64,000 nucleotides of DNA from Eurosta solidaginis (GCF_040869045.1 NW_027136969.1:1-64000); one strand, 5' to 3'; counted from the first letter of the stretch, positions 23,263-37,140 are shown. Program-made: numbers and translations. The notes: generated by a model from the sequence alone, not told the origin.

Positions 23263-26200
23263 CGTTGTATATCCTTTAATTCTAGAGTTAAATTGATAAA
23301 TAACGTGTACGAATTTGTTTAACGCATTTGTTTTGGTTAATCGACGTCTCCGTTCTCGTGTAGCCTACATATTGCGTTTTTTTTTAATTTGCTTACCGGG
23401 CTAAAGGTTAGCATGTTTAAAATACGTAAGTCGTTTTGTTCATAAAATTTAAGTAGATAACTCATCAGTTGTTTGCATCAGAGCGACAATTTTTGAGATA
23501 TTTATTAAAACTGTTTAAAGGTTGTCAAACGTTGTTTCTCGTTGTATATCCTTTAATTCTAGAGTTAAATTGATAAATAACGTGTACGAATTTGTTTAAC
23601 GCATTTGTTTTGGTTACTCGACGTCTCCGTTCTCGTGTAGCCTACATATTGCGTTTTTTTTTCTAATTTGCTTACCGGGCTAAAGGTTAGCATGTTTAAA
23701 ATACGTAAGTCGTTTTGTTCATCAAATTTAAGTAGATAACTCAGCAGTTGTTTGCATCAGAGCGACAATTTTTGAGATAGTTATTAAAACTGTTTAAAGG
23801 TTGTCAAACGTTGTTTCTCGTTGTATATCCTTTAATTCTAGAGTTAAATTGATAAATAACGTGTACGAATTTGTTTAACGCATTTGTTTTGGTTACTCGA
23901 CGTCTCCGTTCTCGTGTAGCCTACATATTGCGTTTTTTTTTTAATTTGCTTACCGGGCTAAAGGTTAGCATGTTTAAAATACGTAAGTCGTTTTGTTCAT
24001 CATATTTAAGTAGATAACTCATCAGTTGTTTGCATCAGAGCGATAATTTTTGAGATAGTTATTAAAACTGTTTAAAGGTTGTCAAACGTTGTTTCTCGTT
24101 GTATATCCTTTAATTCTAGAGTTAAATTGATAAATAACGTGTACGAATTTGTTTAACGCATTTGTTTTGGTTACTCGACGTCTCCGTTCTCGTGTAGCCT
24201 ACATATTGCGTTTTTTTTTTAATTTGCTTACCGGGCTAAAGGTTAGCATGCTTAAAATACGTAAGTCGTTTTGTTCAACAAATTTAAGTAGATAACTCAT
24301 CAGTTGTTTGCATCAGAGCGATAATTTTTGAGATAGTTATTAAAACTGTTTAAAGGTTGTCAAACGTTGTTTCTCGTTGTATATCCTTTAATTCTAGAGT
24401 TAAATTGATAAATAACGTGTACGAATTTGTTTAACGCATTTGTTTTGGTCACTCGACGTCTCCGTTCTCGTGTAGCCTACATATTGCGTTTTTTTTTTAA
24501 TTTGCTTACCGGGCTAAAGGTTAGCATGTTTAAAATACGTAAGTCGTTTTGTTCATCATATTTAAGTAGATAACTCATCAGTTGTTTGCATCAGAGCGAT
24601 AATTTTTGAGATAGTTATTAAAACTGTTTAAAGGTTGTCAAACGTTGTTTCTCGTTGTATATCCTTTAATTCTAGAGTTAAATTGATAAATACCGTGTAC
24701 GAATTTGTTTAACGCATTTGTTTTGGTTACTCGACGTCTCCGTTCTCGTGTAGCCTACATATTGCGTTTTTTTTTTAATTTGCTTACCGGGCTAAAGGTT
24801 AGCATGCTTAAAATACGTAAGTCGTTTTGTTCAACAAATTTAAGTAGATAACTCATCAGTTGTTTGCATCAGAGCGATAATTTTTGAGATAGTTATTAAA
24901 ACTGTTTAAAGGTTGTCAAACGTTGTTTCTCGTTGTATATCCTTTAATTCTAGAGTTAAATTGATAAATAACGTGTACGAATTTGTTTAACGCATTTGCT
25001 TTGGTTACTCGACGTCTCCGTTCTCGTGTAGCCTACATATTGCGTTTTTTTTTAAATTTGCTTACCGGGCTAAAGGTTAGCATGTTTAAAATACGTAAGT
25101 CGTTTTGTTCATCAAATTTAAGTAGATAACTCATCAGTTGTTTTCATCAGAGCGACAATTTTTGAGATAGTTATTAAAACTGTTTAAAGGTTGTCAAACG
25201 TTGTTTCTCGTTGTATATCCTTTAATTCTAGAGTTAAATTGATAAATAACGTGTACGAATTTGTTTAACGCATTTGTTTTGGTTAATCAACGTCTCCGTT
25301 CTCGTGTAGCCTACATATTGCGTTTTTTTTTAATTTGCTTACCGGGCTAAAGGTTAGCATGTTTAAAATACGTAAGTCGTTTTGTTCATAAAATTTAAGT
25401 AGATAACTCATCAGTTGTTTGCATCAGAGCGACAATTTTTGAGATATTTATTAAAACTGTTTAAAGGTTGTCAAACGTTGTTTCTCGTTGTATATCCTTT
25501 AATTCTAGAGTTAAATTGATAAATAACGTGTACGAATTTGTTTAACGCATTTGTTTTGGTTACTCGACGTCTCCGTTCTCGTGTAGCCTACATATTGCGT
25601 TTTTTTTTTTTAATTTGCTTACCGGGCTAAAGGTTAGCATGCTTAAAATACGTAAGTCGTTTTCTTCATCAAATTTAAGTAGATAACTCAGCAGTTGTTT
25701 GCATCAGAGCGACAATTTTTGAGATAGTTATTAAAACTGTTTAAAGGTTGTCAAACGTTGTTTCTCGTTGTATATCCTTTAATTCTAGAGTTAAATTGAT
25801 AAATAACGTGTACGAATTTGTTTAACGCATTTGTTTTGGTCACTCGACGTCTCCGTTCTCGTGTAGCCTACATATTGCGTTTTTTTTTTTAATTTGCTTA
25901 CCGGGCTAAAGGTTAGCATGTTTAAAATACGTAAGTCGTTTTGTTCATCATATTTAAGTAGATAACTCATCAGTTGTTTGCATCAGAGCGATAATTTTTG
26001 AGATAGTTATTAAAACTGTTTAAAGGTTGTCAAACGTTGTTTCTCGTTGTATATCCTTTAATTCTAGAGTTAAATTGATAAATAACGTGTACGAATTTGT
26101 TTAACGCATTTGTTTTGGTTACTCGACGTCTCCGTTCTCGTGTAGCCTACATATTGCGTTTTTTTTTTAATTTGCTTACCGGGCTAAAGGTTAGCATGTT

Positions 26201-26449
26201 TAAAATACGTAAGGCGTTTTGTTCAACAAATTTGAGTAGATAACTCAGCAGTTGTTTCCATCAGAGCGATAATTTTTGAGATAGTTATTAAAACTGTTTA
26301 AAGGTTGTCAAACGTTGTTTCTCGTTGTATATCCTTTAATTCTAGAGTTAAATTGATAAATAACGTGTACGAATTTGTTTAACGCATTTGTTTTGGTTAC
26401 TCCACGTCTCCGTTCTCGTGTAGCCTACATATTGCGTTTTTTTTTTAAT
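23263..26449 (+). repeat. Monomers with a 7-monomer-spaced pair of blocks
   Basis: Linked rare variants occur near 23,336-23,750 and again near 25,283-25,700: ggttaatc for ggttactc, then ttcataaaa, then gagatatttatt for gagatagttatt, then ctcagcag. The gatatttatt marker lies at 23,497 and 25,443, an offset of 1,946 bp or seven monomers. The second copy has additional changes (ggttaatcaacg, cgttttcttcatc near 25,660). Other private changes are aaataccgtg near 24,690, tttgctttgg near 24,997, gttttcatc near 25,139, ggtcactcg near 24,447 and 25,838, and aaggcg near 26,211. Confidence 0.85.
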
Positions 26450-27900
26450 TTGCTTACCGGGCTAAAGGTTAGCATGTTTAAAATACGTAAGTCGTTTTGT
26501 TCAACAAATTTAAGTAGATAACCCATCAGTTGTTTGCATCAGAGCGATAATTTTTGAGATAGTTATTAAAACTGTTTAAAGGTTGTCAAACGTTGTTTCT
26601 CGTTGTATATCCTTTAATTCTAGAGTTAAATTGATAAATAACGTGTACGAATTTGTTTAACGCATTTGTTTTGGTTGCTCGACGTCTCCGTTCTCGTGTA
26701 GCCTACATATTGCGTTTTTTTTTTAATTTGCTTACCGGGCTAAAGGTTAGCATGTTTAAAATACGTAAGTCGTTTTGTTCATCAAATTTAAGTAGATAAC
26801 TCATCAGTTGTTTGCATCAGAGCGATAATTTTTGAGATAGTTATTAAAACTGTTTAAAGGTTGTCAAGCATTGTTTCTCGTTGTATATCCTTTAATTCTA
26901 GAGTTAAATTGATAAATAACGTGTACGAATTTGTTTAACGCATTTGTTTTGGTTACTCGACGTCTCCGTTCTCGTGTAGCCTACATATTGCGTTTTTTTT
27001 TTAATTTGCTTACCGGGCTAAAGGTTAGCATGTTTAAAATACGTAAGTCGTTTTGTTCATCAAATTTAAGTAGATAACTCATCAGTTGTTTGCATCAGAG
27101 CGATAATTTTTGAGATAGTTATTAAAACTGTTTAAAGGTTGTCAAACGTTGTTTCTCGTTGTATATCCTTTAATTCTAGAGTTAAATTGATAAATAACGT
27201 GTACGAATTTGTTTAACGCATTTGTTTTGGTTACTCGACGTCTCCGTTCTCGTGTAGCCTACATATTGCGGTTTTTTTTTAATTTGCTTACCGGGCTAAA
27301 TGTTAGCATGTTTAAAATACGTAAGTCGTTTTGTTCATCAAATTTAAGTAGATAACTCATCAGTTGTTTGCATCAGAGCGATAATTTTTGAGATAGTTAT
27401 TAAAACTGTTTAAAGGTTGTCAAACGTTGTTTCTCGTTGTATATCCTTTAATTCTAGAGTTAAATTGATAAATAACGTGTACGAATTTGTTTAACGCATT
27501 TGTTTTGGTTACTCGACGTCTACGTTCTCGTGTAGCCTAGATATTGCGTTTTTTTTTTAATTTGCTTACCGGGCTAAAGGTTAGCATGTTTAAAATACGT
27601 AAGTCGTTTTGTTCATCATATTTAAGTAGATAACTCATCAGTTGTTTGCATCAGAGCGATAATTTTTGAGATAGTTATTAAAACTGTTTAAAGGTTGTCA
27701 AACGTTGTTTCTCGTTGTATATCCCTTAATTCTAGAGTTAAATTGATAAATAACGTGTACGAATTTGTTTAACGCATTTGTTTTGGTTACTCGACGTCTC
27801 CGTTCTCGTGTAGCCTAATTATTGCGTTTTTTTTTTAATTTGCTTACCGGGCTAAAGGTTAGCATGTTTAAAATACGTAAGTCGTTTTGTTCAACAAATT
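26450..27900 (+). repeat. Block, copy 1 of a 16-monomer-spaced duplication
   Basis: The ordered markers aacccatcag (26,520), ggttgctcgac (near 26,674), tcaagcattg (26,864) and gtctacgttctcg (near 27,518) recur 4,454 bp downstream at 30,974, near 31,128, at 31,318 and near 31,972. Private to this copy are tattgcggttttttt near 27,265, ctaaatgttagc near 27,296, cctagatatt near 27,536 and atcccttaat near 27,721. The ends are approximate because surrounding monomers are all similar. Confidence 0.85.
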
Positions 27901-30900
27901 TAAGTAGATAACTCATCAGTTGTTTGCATCAGAGCGATAATTTTTGAGATAGTTATTAAAACTGTTTAAAGGTTGTCAAACTTTGTTTCTCGTTGTATAT
28001 CCTTTAATTCTAGAGTTAAATTGATAAATAACGTGTACGAATTTGTTTAACGCATTTGTTTTGGTTACTCGACGTCTCCGTTCTCGTGTAGCCTACATAT
28101 TGCGTTTTTTTTTTAATTTGCTTACCGGGCTAAAGGTTAGCATGTTTAAAATACGTAAGTCGTTTTGTTCATCAAATTTAAGTAGATAACTCATCAGTTG
28201 TTTGCATCAGAGCGATAATTTTTGAGATAGTTATTAAAACTGTTTAAAGGTTGTCAAACGTTGTTTCTCGTTGTATATCCTTTAATTCTAGAGTTAAATT
28301 GATAAATAACGTGTACGAATTTGTTTAACGCATTTGTTTTGGTTACTCGACGTCTCCGTTCTCGTGTAGCCTACATATTGCGTTTTTTTTTTAATTTGCT
28401 TACCGGGCTAAAGGTTAGCATGCTTAAAATACGTAAGTCGTTTTGTTCAACAAATTTAAGTAGACAACTCATCAGTTGTTTGCATCAGAGCGATAATTTT
28501 TGAGATAGTTATTAAAACTGTTTAAAGGTTGTCAAACGTTGTTTCTCGTTGTATATCCTTTAATTCTAGAGTTAAATTGATAAATAACGTGTACGAATTT
28601 GTTTAACGCATTTGTTTTGGTTACTCGACGTCTCCGTTCTCGTGTAGCCTACATATTGCGTTTTTTTTTTTAATTTGCTTATCGGGCTAAAGGTTAGCAT
28701 GTTTAAAAAACGTAAGTCGTTTTGTTCATCATATTTAAGTAGATAACTCATCAGTTGTTTGCATCAGAGCGATAATTTTTGAGATAGTTATTAAAACTGT
28801 TTAAAGGTTGTCAAACGTTGTTTCTCGTTGTATATCCTTTAATTTTAGAGTTAAATTGATAAATAACGTGTACGAAATTGTTTAACGCATTTGTTTTGGT
28901 TACTCGACGTCTCTGTTCTCGTGTAGCCTACATATTGCGTTTTTTTTTTAATTTGCTTACCGGGCTAAAGGTTAGCATGTTTAAAATACGTAAGTCGTTT
29001 TGTTCATCAAATTTAAGTAGATAACTCATCAGTTGTTTGCATCAGAGCGATAATTTTTGAGATAGTTATTAAAACTGTTTAAAGGTTGTCAAACGTTGTT
29101 TCTCGTTGTATATCCTTTAATTCTAGAGTTAAATTGATAAATAACGTGTACGAATTTGTTTAACGCATTTGTTTTGGTTACTCGACGTCTCCGTTCTCGT
29201 GTAGCCTACATATTGCGTTTTTTTTTTAATTTGCTTACCGGGCTAAAGGTTAGCATGTTTAAAATACGTAAGTCGTTTTGTTCATCATATTTAAGTAGAT
29301 AACTCATCAGTTGTTTGCATCAGAGCGATAATTTTTGAGATAGTTATTAAAACTGTTTAAAGGTTGTCAAACGTTGTTTCTCGTTGTATATCCTTTAATT
29401 CTAGAGTTAAATTGATAAATAACGTGTACGAATTTGTTTAACGCATTTGTTTTGGTTACTCGACGTCTCCGTTCTCGTGTAGTCTACATATTGCGTTTTT
29501 TTTTTTAATTTGCTTACCGGGCTAAAGGTTAGCATTTTTAAAATACGTAAGTCGATTTGTTCATCAAATTTAAGTAGATAACTCATCAGTTGTTTGCATC
29601 AGAGCGATAATTTTTGAGATAGTTATTAAAACTGTTTAAAGGTTGTCAAACGTTGTTTCTCGTTGTATATCCTTTAATTCTAGAGTTGAATTGATAAATA
29701 ACGTGTACGAATTTGTTTAACGCATTTGTTTTGGTTACTCGACGTCTCCGTTCTCGTGTAGCCTACATATTGCGTTTTTTTTTTTAATTTGCTTACCGGG
29801 CTAAAGGTTAGCATGTGTAAAATACGTAAGTCGTTTTGTTCATCATATTTAAGTAGATAACTCATCAGTTGTTTGCATCAGAGCGATAATTTTTGAGATA
29901 GTTATTAAAACTGTTTAAAGGTTGTCAAACTTTGTTTCTCGTTGTATATCCTTTAATTCTAGAGTTAAATTAATAAATAACGTGTACGAATTTGTTTAAC
30001 GCATTTGTTTTGGTTACTCGACGTCTCCGTTCTCGTGTAGCCTACATATTGCGTTTTTTTTTTAATTTGCTTACCGGGCTAAAGGTTAGCATGCTTAAAA
30101 TACGTAAGTCGTTTTGTTCAACAAATTTAAGTAGATAACTCATCAGTTGTTTGCATCAGAGCGATAATTTTTGAGATAGTTATTAAAACTGTTTAAAGGT
30201 TGTCAAACGTTGTTTCTCGTTGTATATCCTTTAATTCTAGAGTTAAATTGATAAATAACGTGTACGAATTTGTTTAACGCATTTGTTTTGGTTACTCGAT
30301 GTCTCCGTTCTCGTGTAGCCTACATATTGCGTTTTTTTTTTAATTTGCTTACCGGGCTAAAGGTTAGCATGCTTAAAATACGTAAGTCGTTTTGTTCAAC
30401 AAATTTAAGTAGATAACTCATCAGTTGTTTGCATCAGAGCGATAATTTTTGAGATAGTTATTAAAACTGTTTAAAGGTTGTCAAACGTTGTTTCTCGTTG
30501 TATATCCTTTAATTCTAGAGTTAAATTGATAAATAACGTGTACGAATTTGTTTAACGCATTTGTTTTGGTTACTCGACGTCTCCGTTCTCGTGTAGCCTA
30601 CATATTGCGTTTTTTTTTTTAATTTGCTTACCGGGCTAAAGGTTAGCATGTTTAAAATACGTAAGTCGTTTTGTTCATCAAATTTAAGTAGATAACTCAT
30701 CAGTTGTTTGCATCAGAGCGATAATTTTTGAGATAGTTATTAAAACTGTTTAAAGGCTGTCAAACGTTGTTTCTCGTTGTATATCCTTTAATTCTAGAGT
30801 TAAATTGATAAATAACGTGTACGAATTTGTTTAACGCATTTGTTTTGGTTACTCGACGTCTCCGTTCTCGTGTAGCCTACATATTGCGTTTTTTTTTTTT

Positions 30901-30903
30901 AAT
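27901..30903 (+). repeat. Ordinary satellite monomers
   Basis: This is monomer array only, with alternating A, B and C states and several catgctt units (near 28,421, 30,092 and 30,369). Private changes include aaactttg near 27,979 and 29,928, tagacaac near 28,462, ttatcggg near 28,678, tttaaaaaacg near 28,701, acgaaattg near 28,872, agcatttttaaaa near 29,531, gtcgatttg near 29,552, gttgaattg near 29,687, catgtgtaaaa near 29,813, aattaataaat near 29,968, ctcgatgtc near 30,295 and aggctgtc near 30,754. Two short open frames here are chance effects of such changes; see rejected items. Confidence 0.85.
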
Positions 30904-32354
30904 TTGCTTACCGGGCTAAAGGTTAGCATGTTTAAAATACGTAAGTCGTTTTGTTCAACAAATTTAAGTAGATAACCCATCAGTTGTTTGCATCAGAGCG
31001 ATAATTTTTGAGATAGTTATTAAAACTGTTTAAAGGTTGTCAAACGTTGTTTCTCGTTGTATATCCTTTAATTCTAGACTTAAATTGATAAATAACGTGT
31101 ACGAATTTGTTTAACGCATTTGTTTTGGTTGCTCGACGTCTCCGTTCTCGTGTAGCCTACATATTGCGTTTTTTGTTTAATTTGCTTACCGGGCTAAAGG
31201 TTAGCATGTTTAAAATACGTAAGTCGTTTTGTTCATCAAATTTAAGTAGATAACTCATCAGTTGTTTGCATCAGAGCGATAATTTTTGAGATAGTTATTA
31301 AAACTGTTTAAAGGTTGTCAAGCATTGTTTCTCGTTGTATATCCTTTAATTCTAGAGTTAAATTGATAAATAACGTGTACGAATTTGTTTAACGCATTTG
31401 TTTTGGTTACTCGACGTCTCCGTTCTCGTGTAGCCTACATATTGCGTTTTTTTTTAATTTGCTTACCGGGCTAAAGGTTAGCATGTTTAAAATACGTAAG
31501 TCGTTTTGTTCATCAAATTTAAGTAGATAACTCATCAGTTGTTTGCATCAGAGCGATAATTTTTGAGATAGTTATTAAAACTGTTTAAAGGTTGTCAAAC
31601 GTTGTTTCTCGTTGTATATCCTTTAATTCTAGAGTTAAATTGATAAATAACGTGTACGAATTTGTTTAACGCATTTGTTTTGGTTACTCGACGTCTCCGT
31701 TCTCGTGTAGCCTACATATTGCGTTTTTTTTTTAATTTGCTTACCGGGCTAAAGGTTAGCATGTTTAAAATACGTAAGTCGTTTTGTTCATCAAATTTAA
31801 GTAGATAACTCATCAGTTGTTTGCATCAGAGCGATAATTTTTGAGATAGTTATTAAAACTGTTTAAAGGTTGTCAAACGTTGTTTCTCGTTGTATATCCT
31901 TTAATTCTAGAGTTAAATTGATAAATAACGTGTACGAATTTGTTTAACGCATTTGTTTTGGTTACTCAACGTCTACGTTCTCGTGTAGCCTACATATTGC
32001 GTTTTTTTTTTAATTTGCTTACCGGGCTAAAGGTTAGCATGTTTAAAATACGTAAGTCGTTTTGTTCATCATATTTAAGTAGATAACTCATCAGTTGTTT
32101 GCATCAGAGCGATAATTTTTGAGATAGTTATTAAAACTGTTTAAAGGTTGTCAAACGTTGTTTCTCGTTGTATATCCTTTAATTCTAGAGTTAAATTGAT
32201 AAATAACGTGTACGAATTTGTTTAACGCATTTGTTTTGGTTACTCGACGTCTCCGTTCTCGTGTAGCCTACATATTGCGTTTTTTTTTTAATTTGCTTAC
32301 CGGGCTAAAGGTTAGCATGTTTAAAATACGTAAGTCGTTTTGTTCAACAAATTT
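30904..32354 (+). repeat. Block, copy 2 of a 16-monomer-spaced duplication
   Basis: This block carries the series aacccatcag, ggttgctcgac, tcaagcattg and gtctacgttctcg at 4,454 bp from copy 1. Private changes are tctagactt near 31,074, a T-run interrupted by G near 31,175 and actcaacg near 31,965. The match to 26,450-27,900 fades toward 32.3 kb. Confidence 0.85.
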
Positions 32355-33000
32355 AAGTAGATAACTCATCAGTTGTTTGCATCAGAGCGATAATTTTTGA
32401 GATAGTTATTAAAACTGTTTAAAGGTTGTCAAACGTTGTTTCTCGTTGTATATCCTTTAATTCTAGAGTTAAATTGACAAATAACGTGTACGAATTTGTT
32501 TAACGCATTTGTTTCGGTTACTCGAGGTCTCCGTTCTCGTGTAGCCTACATATTGCGTTTTTTTTTTAATTTGCTTACCGGGCTAAAGGTTAGCATGTTT
32601 AAAATACGTAAGTCGTTTTGTTCATCAAATTTAAGTAGATAAACCATCAGTTGTTTGCATCAGAGCGATAATTTTTGAGATAGTTATTAAAACTGTTTAA
32701 AGGTTGTCAAACGTTGTTTCTCGTTGTATATCCTTTAATTCTAGAGTTAAATTGACAAATAACGTGTACGAATTTGTTTAACGCATTTGTTTCGGTTACT
32801 CGAGGTCTCCGTTCTCGTGTAGCCTACATATTGCGTTTTTTTTTTAATTTGCTTACCGGGCTAAAGGTTAGCATGTTTAAAATACGTAAGTCGTTTTGTT
32901 CATCAAATTTAAGTAGATAACTCATCAGTTGTTTGCATCAGAGCGACAATTTTTGAGATAGTTATTAAAACTGTTTAAAGGTTGTCAAACGTTGTTTCTC
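32355..33000 (+). repeat. Recent single-monomer duplication
   Basis: Two adjacent units share three otherwise rare changes: ttgacaaat (G at 32,476 and 32,754), gtttcggtt (near 32,511 and 32,789) and ctcgaggtctcc (near 32,521 and 32,799). The offset is exactly 278 bp. The triple co-occurrence in neighbours indicates duplication of one unit, or conversion of a neighbour, after the changes arose. Confidence 0.88.
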
Positions 33001-35450
33001 GTTGTATATCCTTTAATTCTAGAGTTAAATTGATAAATAACGTGTACTAATTTGTTTAACGCATTTGTTTTGGTTACTCGACGTCTCCGTTCTCGTGTAG
33101 CCTACATATTGCGTTTTTTTTTTAATTTGCTTACCGGGCTAAAGGTTAGCATGTTTAAAATACGTAAGTCGTTTTGTTCAACAAATTTAAGTAGATAACT
33201 CATCAGTTGTTTGCATCAGAGCGATAATTTTTGAGATAGTTATTAAAACTGTTTAAAGGTTGTCAAACGTTGTTTCTCGTTGTATATCCTTTAATTCTAG
33301 AGTTAAATTGATAAATAACGTGTACGAATTTGTTTAACGCATTTGTTTTGGCTACTCGACGTCTCCGTTCTCGTGTAGCCTACATATTGCGTTTTTTTTT
33401 TAATTTGCTTACCGGGCTAAAGGTTAGCATGTTTAAAATACGTAAGTCGTTTTGTTCATCATATTTAAGTAGATAACTCATCAGTTGTTTGCATCAGAGC
33501 GATAATTTTTGAGATAGTTATTAAAACTGTTTAAAGGTTGTCAAACGTTGTTTCTCGTTGTATATCCTTTAATTCTAGAGTTAAATTGATAAATAACGTG
33601 TACGAATTTGTTTAACGCATTTGTTTTGGTTACTCGACGTCTCCGTTCTCGTGTAGCCTACATATTCCGTTTTTTTTTTAATTTGCTTACCGGGCTAAAG
33701 GTTAGCATGTTTAAAATACGTAAGTCGTTTTGTTCATCAAATTTAAGTAGATAACCCATCAGTTGTTTGCATCAGAGCGACAATTTTTGAGATAGTTATT
33801 AAAACTGTTTAAAGTTGTCAAACGTTGTTTCTCGTTGTATATCCTTTAATTCTAGAGTTAAATTGATAAATAACGTGTACGAATTTGTTTAGCGCATTTG
33901 TTTTGGTTACTCGACGTCTCCGTTCTCGTGTAGCCTACATATTGCGTTTTTTTTTAATTTGCTTACCGGGCTAAAGGTTAGCATGTTTAAAATACGTAAG
34001 TCGTTTTGTTCATCAAATTTAAGTAGATAACTCATCAGTTGTTTGCATCAGAGCGACAATTTTTGAGATAGTTATTAAAACTGTTTAAAGGTTGTCAAAC
34101 GTTGTTTCTCGTTGTATATCCTTTAATTCTAGAGTTAAATTGATAAATAACGTGTACGAATTTGTTTAACGAATTTGTTTTGGTTACTCGACGTCTCCGT
34201 TCTCGTGTAGCCTACATATTGCGTTTTTTTTTTAATTTGCTTACCGGGCTAAAGGTTAGCATGTTTAAAATACGTAAGTCGTTTTGTTCAACAAATTTAA
34301 GTAGATAACTCATCAGTTGTTTGCATCAGAGCGATAATTTTTGAGATAGTTATTAAAACTGTTTAAAGGTTGTCAAACGTTGTTTCTCGTTGTATATCCT
34401 TTAATTCTAGAGTTAGATTGATAAATAACGTGTACGAATTTGTTTAACGCATTTGTTTTGGTTACTCGACGTCTCCGTTCTCGTGTAGCCTACATATTGC
34501 GTTTTTTTTTTAATTTGCTTACCGGGCTAAAGGTTAGCATGTTTAAAATACGTAAGTCGTTTTGTTCATCAAATTTAAGTAGATAACTCATCAGTTGTTT
34601 GCATCAGAGCGATAATTTTTGAGATAGTTATTAAAACTGTTTAAAGGTTGTCAAACGTTGTTTCTCGTTGTATATCCTTTAATTCTAGAGTTAAATTGAT
34701 AAATAACGTGTACGAATTTGTTTAACGCATTTGTTTTGGTTACTCGACGTCTCCGTTCTCGTGTAGCCTACATATTGCGTTTTTTTTTTTAATTTGCTTA
34801 CCGGGCTAAAGGTTAGCATGTTTAAAATACGTAAGTCGTTTTGTTCATCAAATTTAAGTAGATAACTCATCAGTTGTTTGCATCAGAGCGATAATTTTTG
34901 AGATAGTTATTAAAACTGTTTAAAGGTTGTCAAACGTTGTTTCTCGTTGTATATCTTTTAATTCTAGAGTTAAATTGATAAATAACGTGTACGAATTTGT
35001 TTAACGCATTTATTTTGGTTACTCGACGTCTCCGTTCTCGTGTAGCCTACATATTGCGTTTTTTTTTAATTTGCTTACCGGGCTAAAGGTTAGCATGTTT
35101 AAAATACGTAAGTCGTTTTGTTCATCAAATTTAAGTAGATAACTCATCAGTTGTTTGCATCAGAGCGATAATTTTTGAGATAGTTATTAAAACTGTTTAA
35201 AGGTTGTCAAACGTTGTTTCTCGTTGTATATCCTTTAATTCTAGAGTTAAATTGATAAATAACGTGTACGAATTTGTTTAACGCATTTGTTTTGGTTACT
35301 CGACGTCTCCGTTCTCGTGTAGCCTACATATTGCGTTTTTTTTTTTAATTTGCTTACCGGGCTAAAGGTTAGCATGTTTAAAATACGTAAGTCGTTTTGT
35401 TCATCAAATTTAAGTAGATAACTCATCAGTTGTTTGCATCAGAGCGATAA
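33001..35450 (+). repeat. Monomers including copy 1 of a second 16-monomer-spaced pair
   Basis: The series ataacccatc (33,751), agcgac, the shortened aaagttgtc (near 33,812) and gtttagcgc (33,887) recurs at 38,185 to 38,320. The offset is 4,434 bp, slightly short of 16 monomers because the intervening stretch includes a 12-bp deletion at 37,131. Other private changes are gtgtactaat near 33,043, ggctactcg near 33,350, tattccg near 33,664, taacgaatttg near 34,168, gttagattg near 34,413, tatctttta near 34,952 and catttattttgg near 35,008. Confidence 0.85.
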
Positions 35451-35879
35451 TTTTTGAGATAGTTATTAAAACTGTTTAAAGGTTGTCAAACGTTGTTTCT
35501 CGTTGTATATCCTTTAATTCTAGAGTTAAATTGATAAATAACGTGTACGAATTTGTTTAACGCATTTATTTTGGTTACTCGACGTCTCCGTTCTCGTGTA
35601 GCCTACATATTGCGTTTTTTTTTTAATTTGCTTACCGGGCTAAAGGTTAGCATGTTTAAAATACGTAAGTCGTTTTGTTCATCAAATTTAAGTAGATAAC
35701 TCATCAGTTGTTTGCATCAGAGCGATAATTTTTGAGATAGTTATTAAAACTGTTTAAAGGTTGTCAAACGTTGTTTCTCGTTGTATATCCTTTAATTCTA
35801 GAGTTAAATTGATAAATAACGTGTACGAATTTGTTTAACGCATTTGTTTTGGTTACTCGACGTCTCCGTTCTCGTGTAG

Positions 35880-36215
35880 CCTACATATTGCGTTTTTTTT
35901 TAAAATTGCTTACCGGGATAAAGGTTAGCATGTTTAAAATACGTAAGTCGTTTTGTTCATCATATTTAAGTAGATAACTCATCAGTTGTTTGCATCAGAG
36001 CGATAATTTTTGAGATAGTTATTAAAACTGTTTAAAGGTTGTCAAACGTTGATTCTCGTTGTATATCCTTTAATTCTAGAGTTAAATTGATAAATAACGT
36101 GTACGAATTTGTTTAACGCATTTGTTTTGGTTACTCGACGTCTCCGTTCTCGTGTAGCCTACATATTGCGTTTTTTTTTAAAATTGCTTACCGGGATAAA
36201 GGTTAGCTTGTTTAA
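35880..36215 (+). repeat. Adjacent monomers sharing taaaattgct and ccgggata
   Basis: The unusual taaaattgct followed by taccgggataaagg occurs at 35,901 and again at 36,179, exactly 278 bp apart and nowhere else in direct orientation. The second unit adds agcttgttt. This is a second case of one-unit duplication or neighbour conversion. The pair is also present in the inverted copy near 44,615-44,935, so it predates the inversion. Confidence 0.88.
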
Positions 36216-37125
36216 AATACGTAAGTCGTTTTGTTCATCAAATTTAAGTAGATAACTCATCAGTTGTTTGCATCAGAGCGACAATTTTTGAGATAGTTAT
36301 TAAAACTGTTTGAAGGTTGTCAAACGTTATTTCTCGTTGTATATCCTTTAATTCTACAGTTAAATTGATAAATAACGTGTACGAATTTGTTTAACGCATT
36401 TGTTTTGGTTACTCGACGTCTCCGTTCTCGTGTAGCCTACATATTGCGTTTTTTTTTAATTTGCTTACCGGGCTAAAGGTTAGCATGTTTAAAATACGTA
36501 AGTCGTTTTGTTCATCAAATTTAAGTAGATAACTCATCAGTTGTTTGCATCAGAGCGACAATTTTTGAGATAGTTATTAAAACTGTTTAAAGGTTGTCAA
36601 ACGTTGTTTCTCGTTGTATATCCTTTAATTCTAGAGTTAAATTTATAAATAACGTGTACGAATTTGTTTAACGCATTTGTTTTGGTTACTCGACGTCTCC
36701 GTTCTCGTGTAGCCTACATATTGCGTTTTTTTTTAATTTGCTTACCGGGCTAAAGGTTAGCATGCTTAAAATACGTAAGTCGTTTTGTTCAACAAATTTA
36801 AGTAGATAACTCATCAGTTGTTTGCATCAGAGCGACAATTTTTGAGATAGTTATTAAAACTGTTTGAAGGTTGTCAAACGTTGTTTCTCGTTGTATATCC
36901 TTTAATTCTAGAGTTAAATTGATAAATAACGTGTACGAATTTGTTTAACGCATTTGTTTTGGTTACTCGACGTCTCCGTTCTCGTGTAGCCTACATATTG
37001 CGTTTTTTTTTTTAATTTGCTTACCGGGCTAAAGGTTAGCATGTTTAAAATACGTAAGTCGTTTTGTTCATCAAATTTAAGTAGATAACTCATCAGTTGT
37101 TTGCATCAGAGCGATAATTTTTGAG

Positions 37126-37140
37126 ATAGTTATAAGGTTG
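37126..37140 (+). repeat. 12-bp deletion in a monomer (marker)
   Basis: The normal gttattaaaactgtttaaagg stretch is shortened to gttataagg here, a loss of 12 bp. The identical deletion is found in complement near 43,694-43,707. It is a strong marker tying the inverted block to this locus. Confidence 0.95.

Noticed and set aside
28321..28503. 60-codon plus-strand open frame
   Set aside because: It starts at a non-ATG codon in a normal monomer and exists because of a local tagacaac change that removes a stop. It is a chance frame in repeat DNA.
29680..29865. 61-codon reverse-strand open frame
   Set aside because: A T-run of unusual length shifts the frame past the usual stop. Nothing in it suggests a protein.
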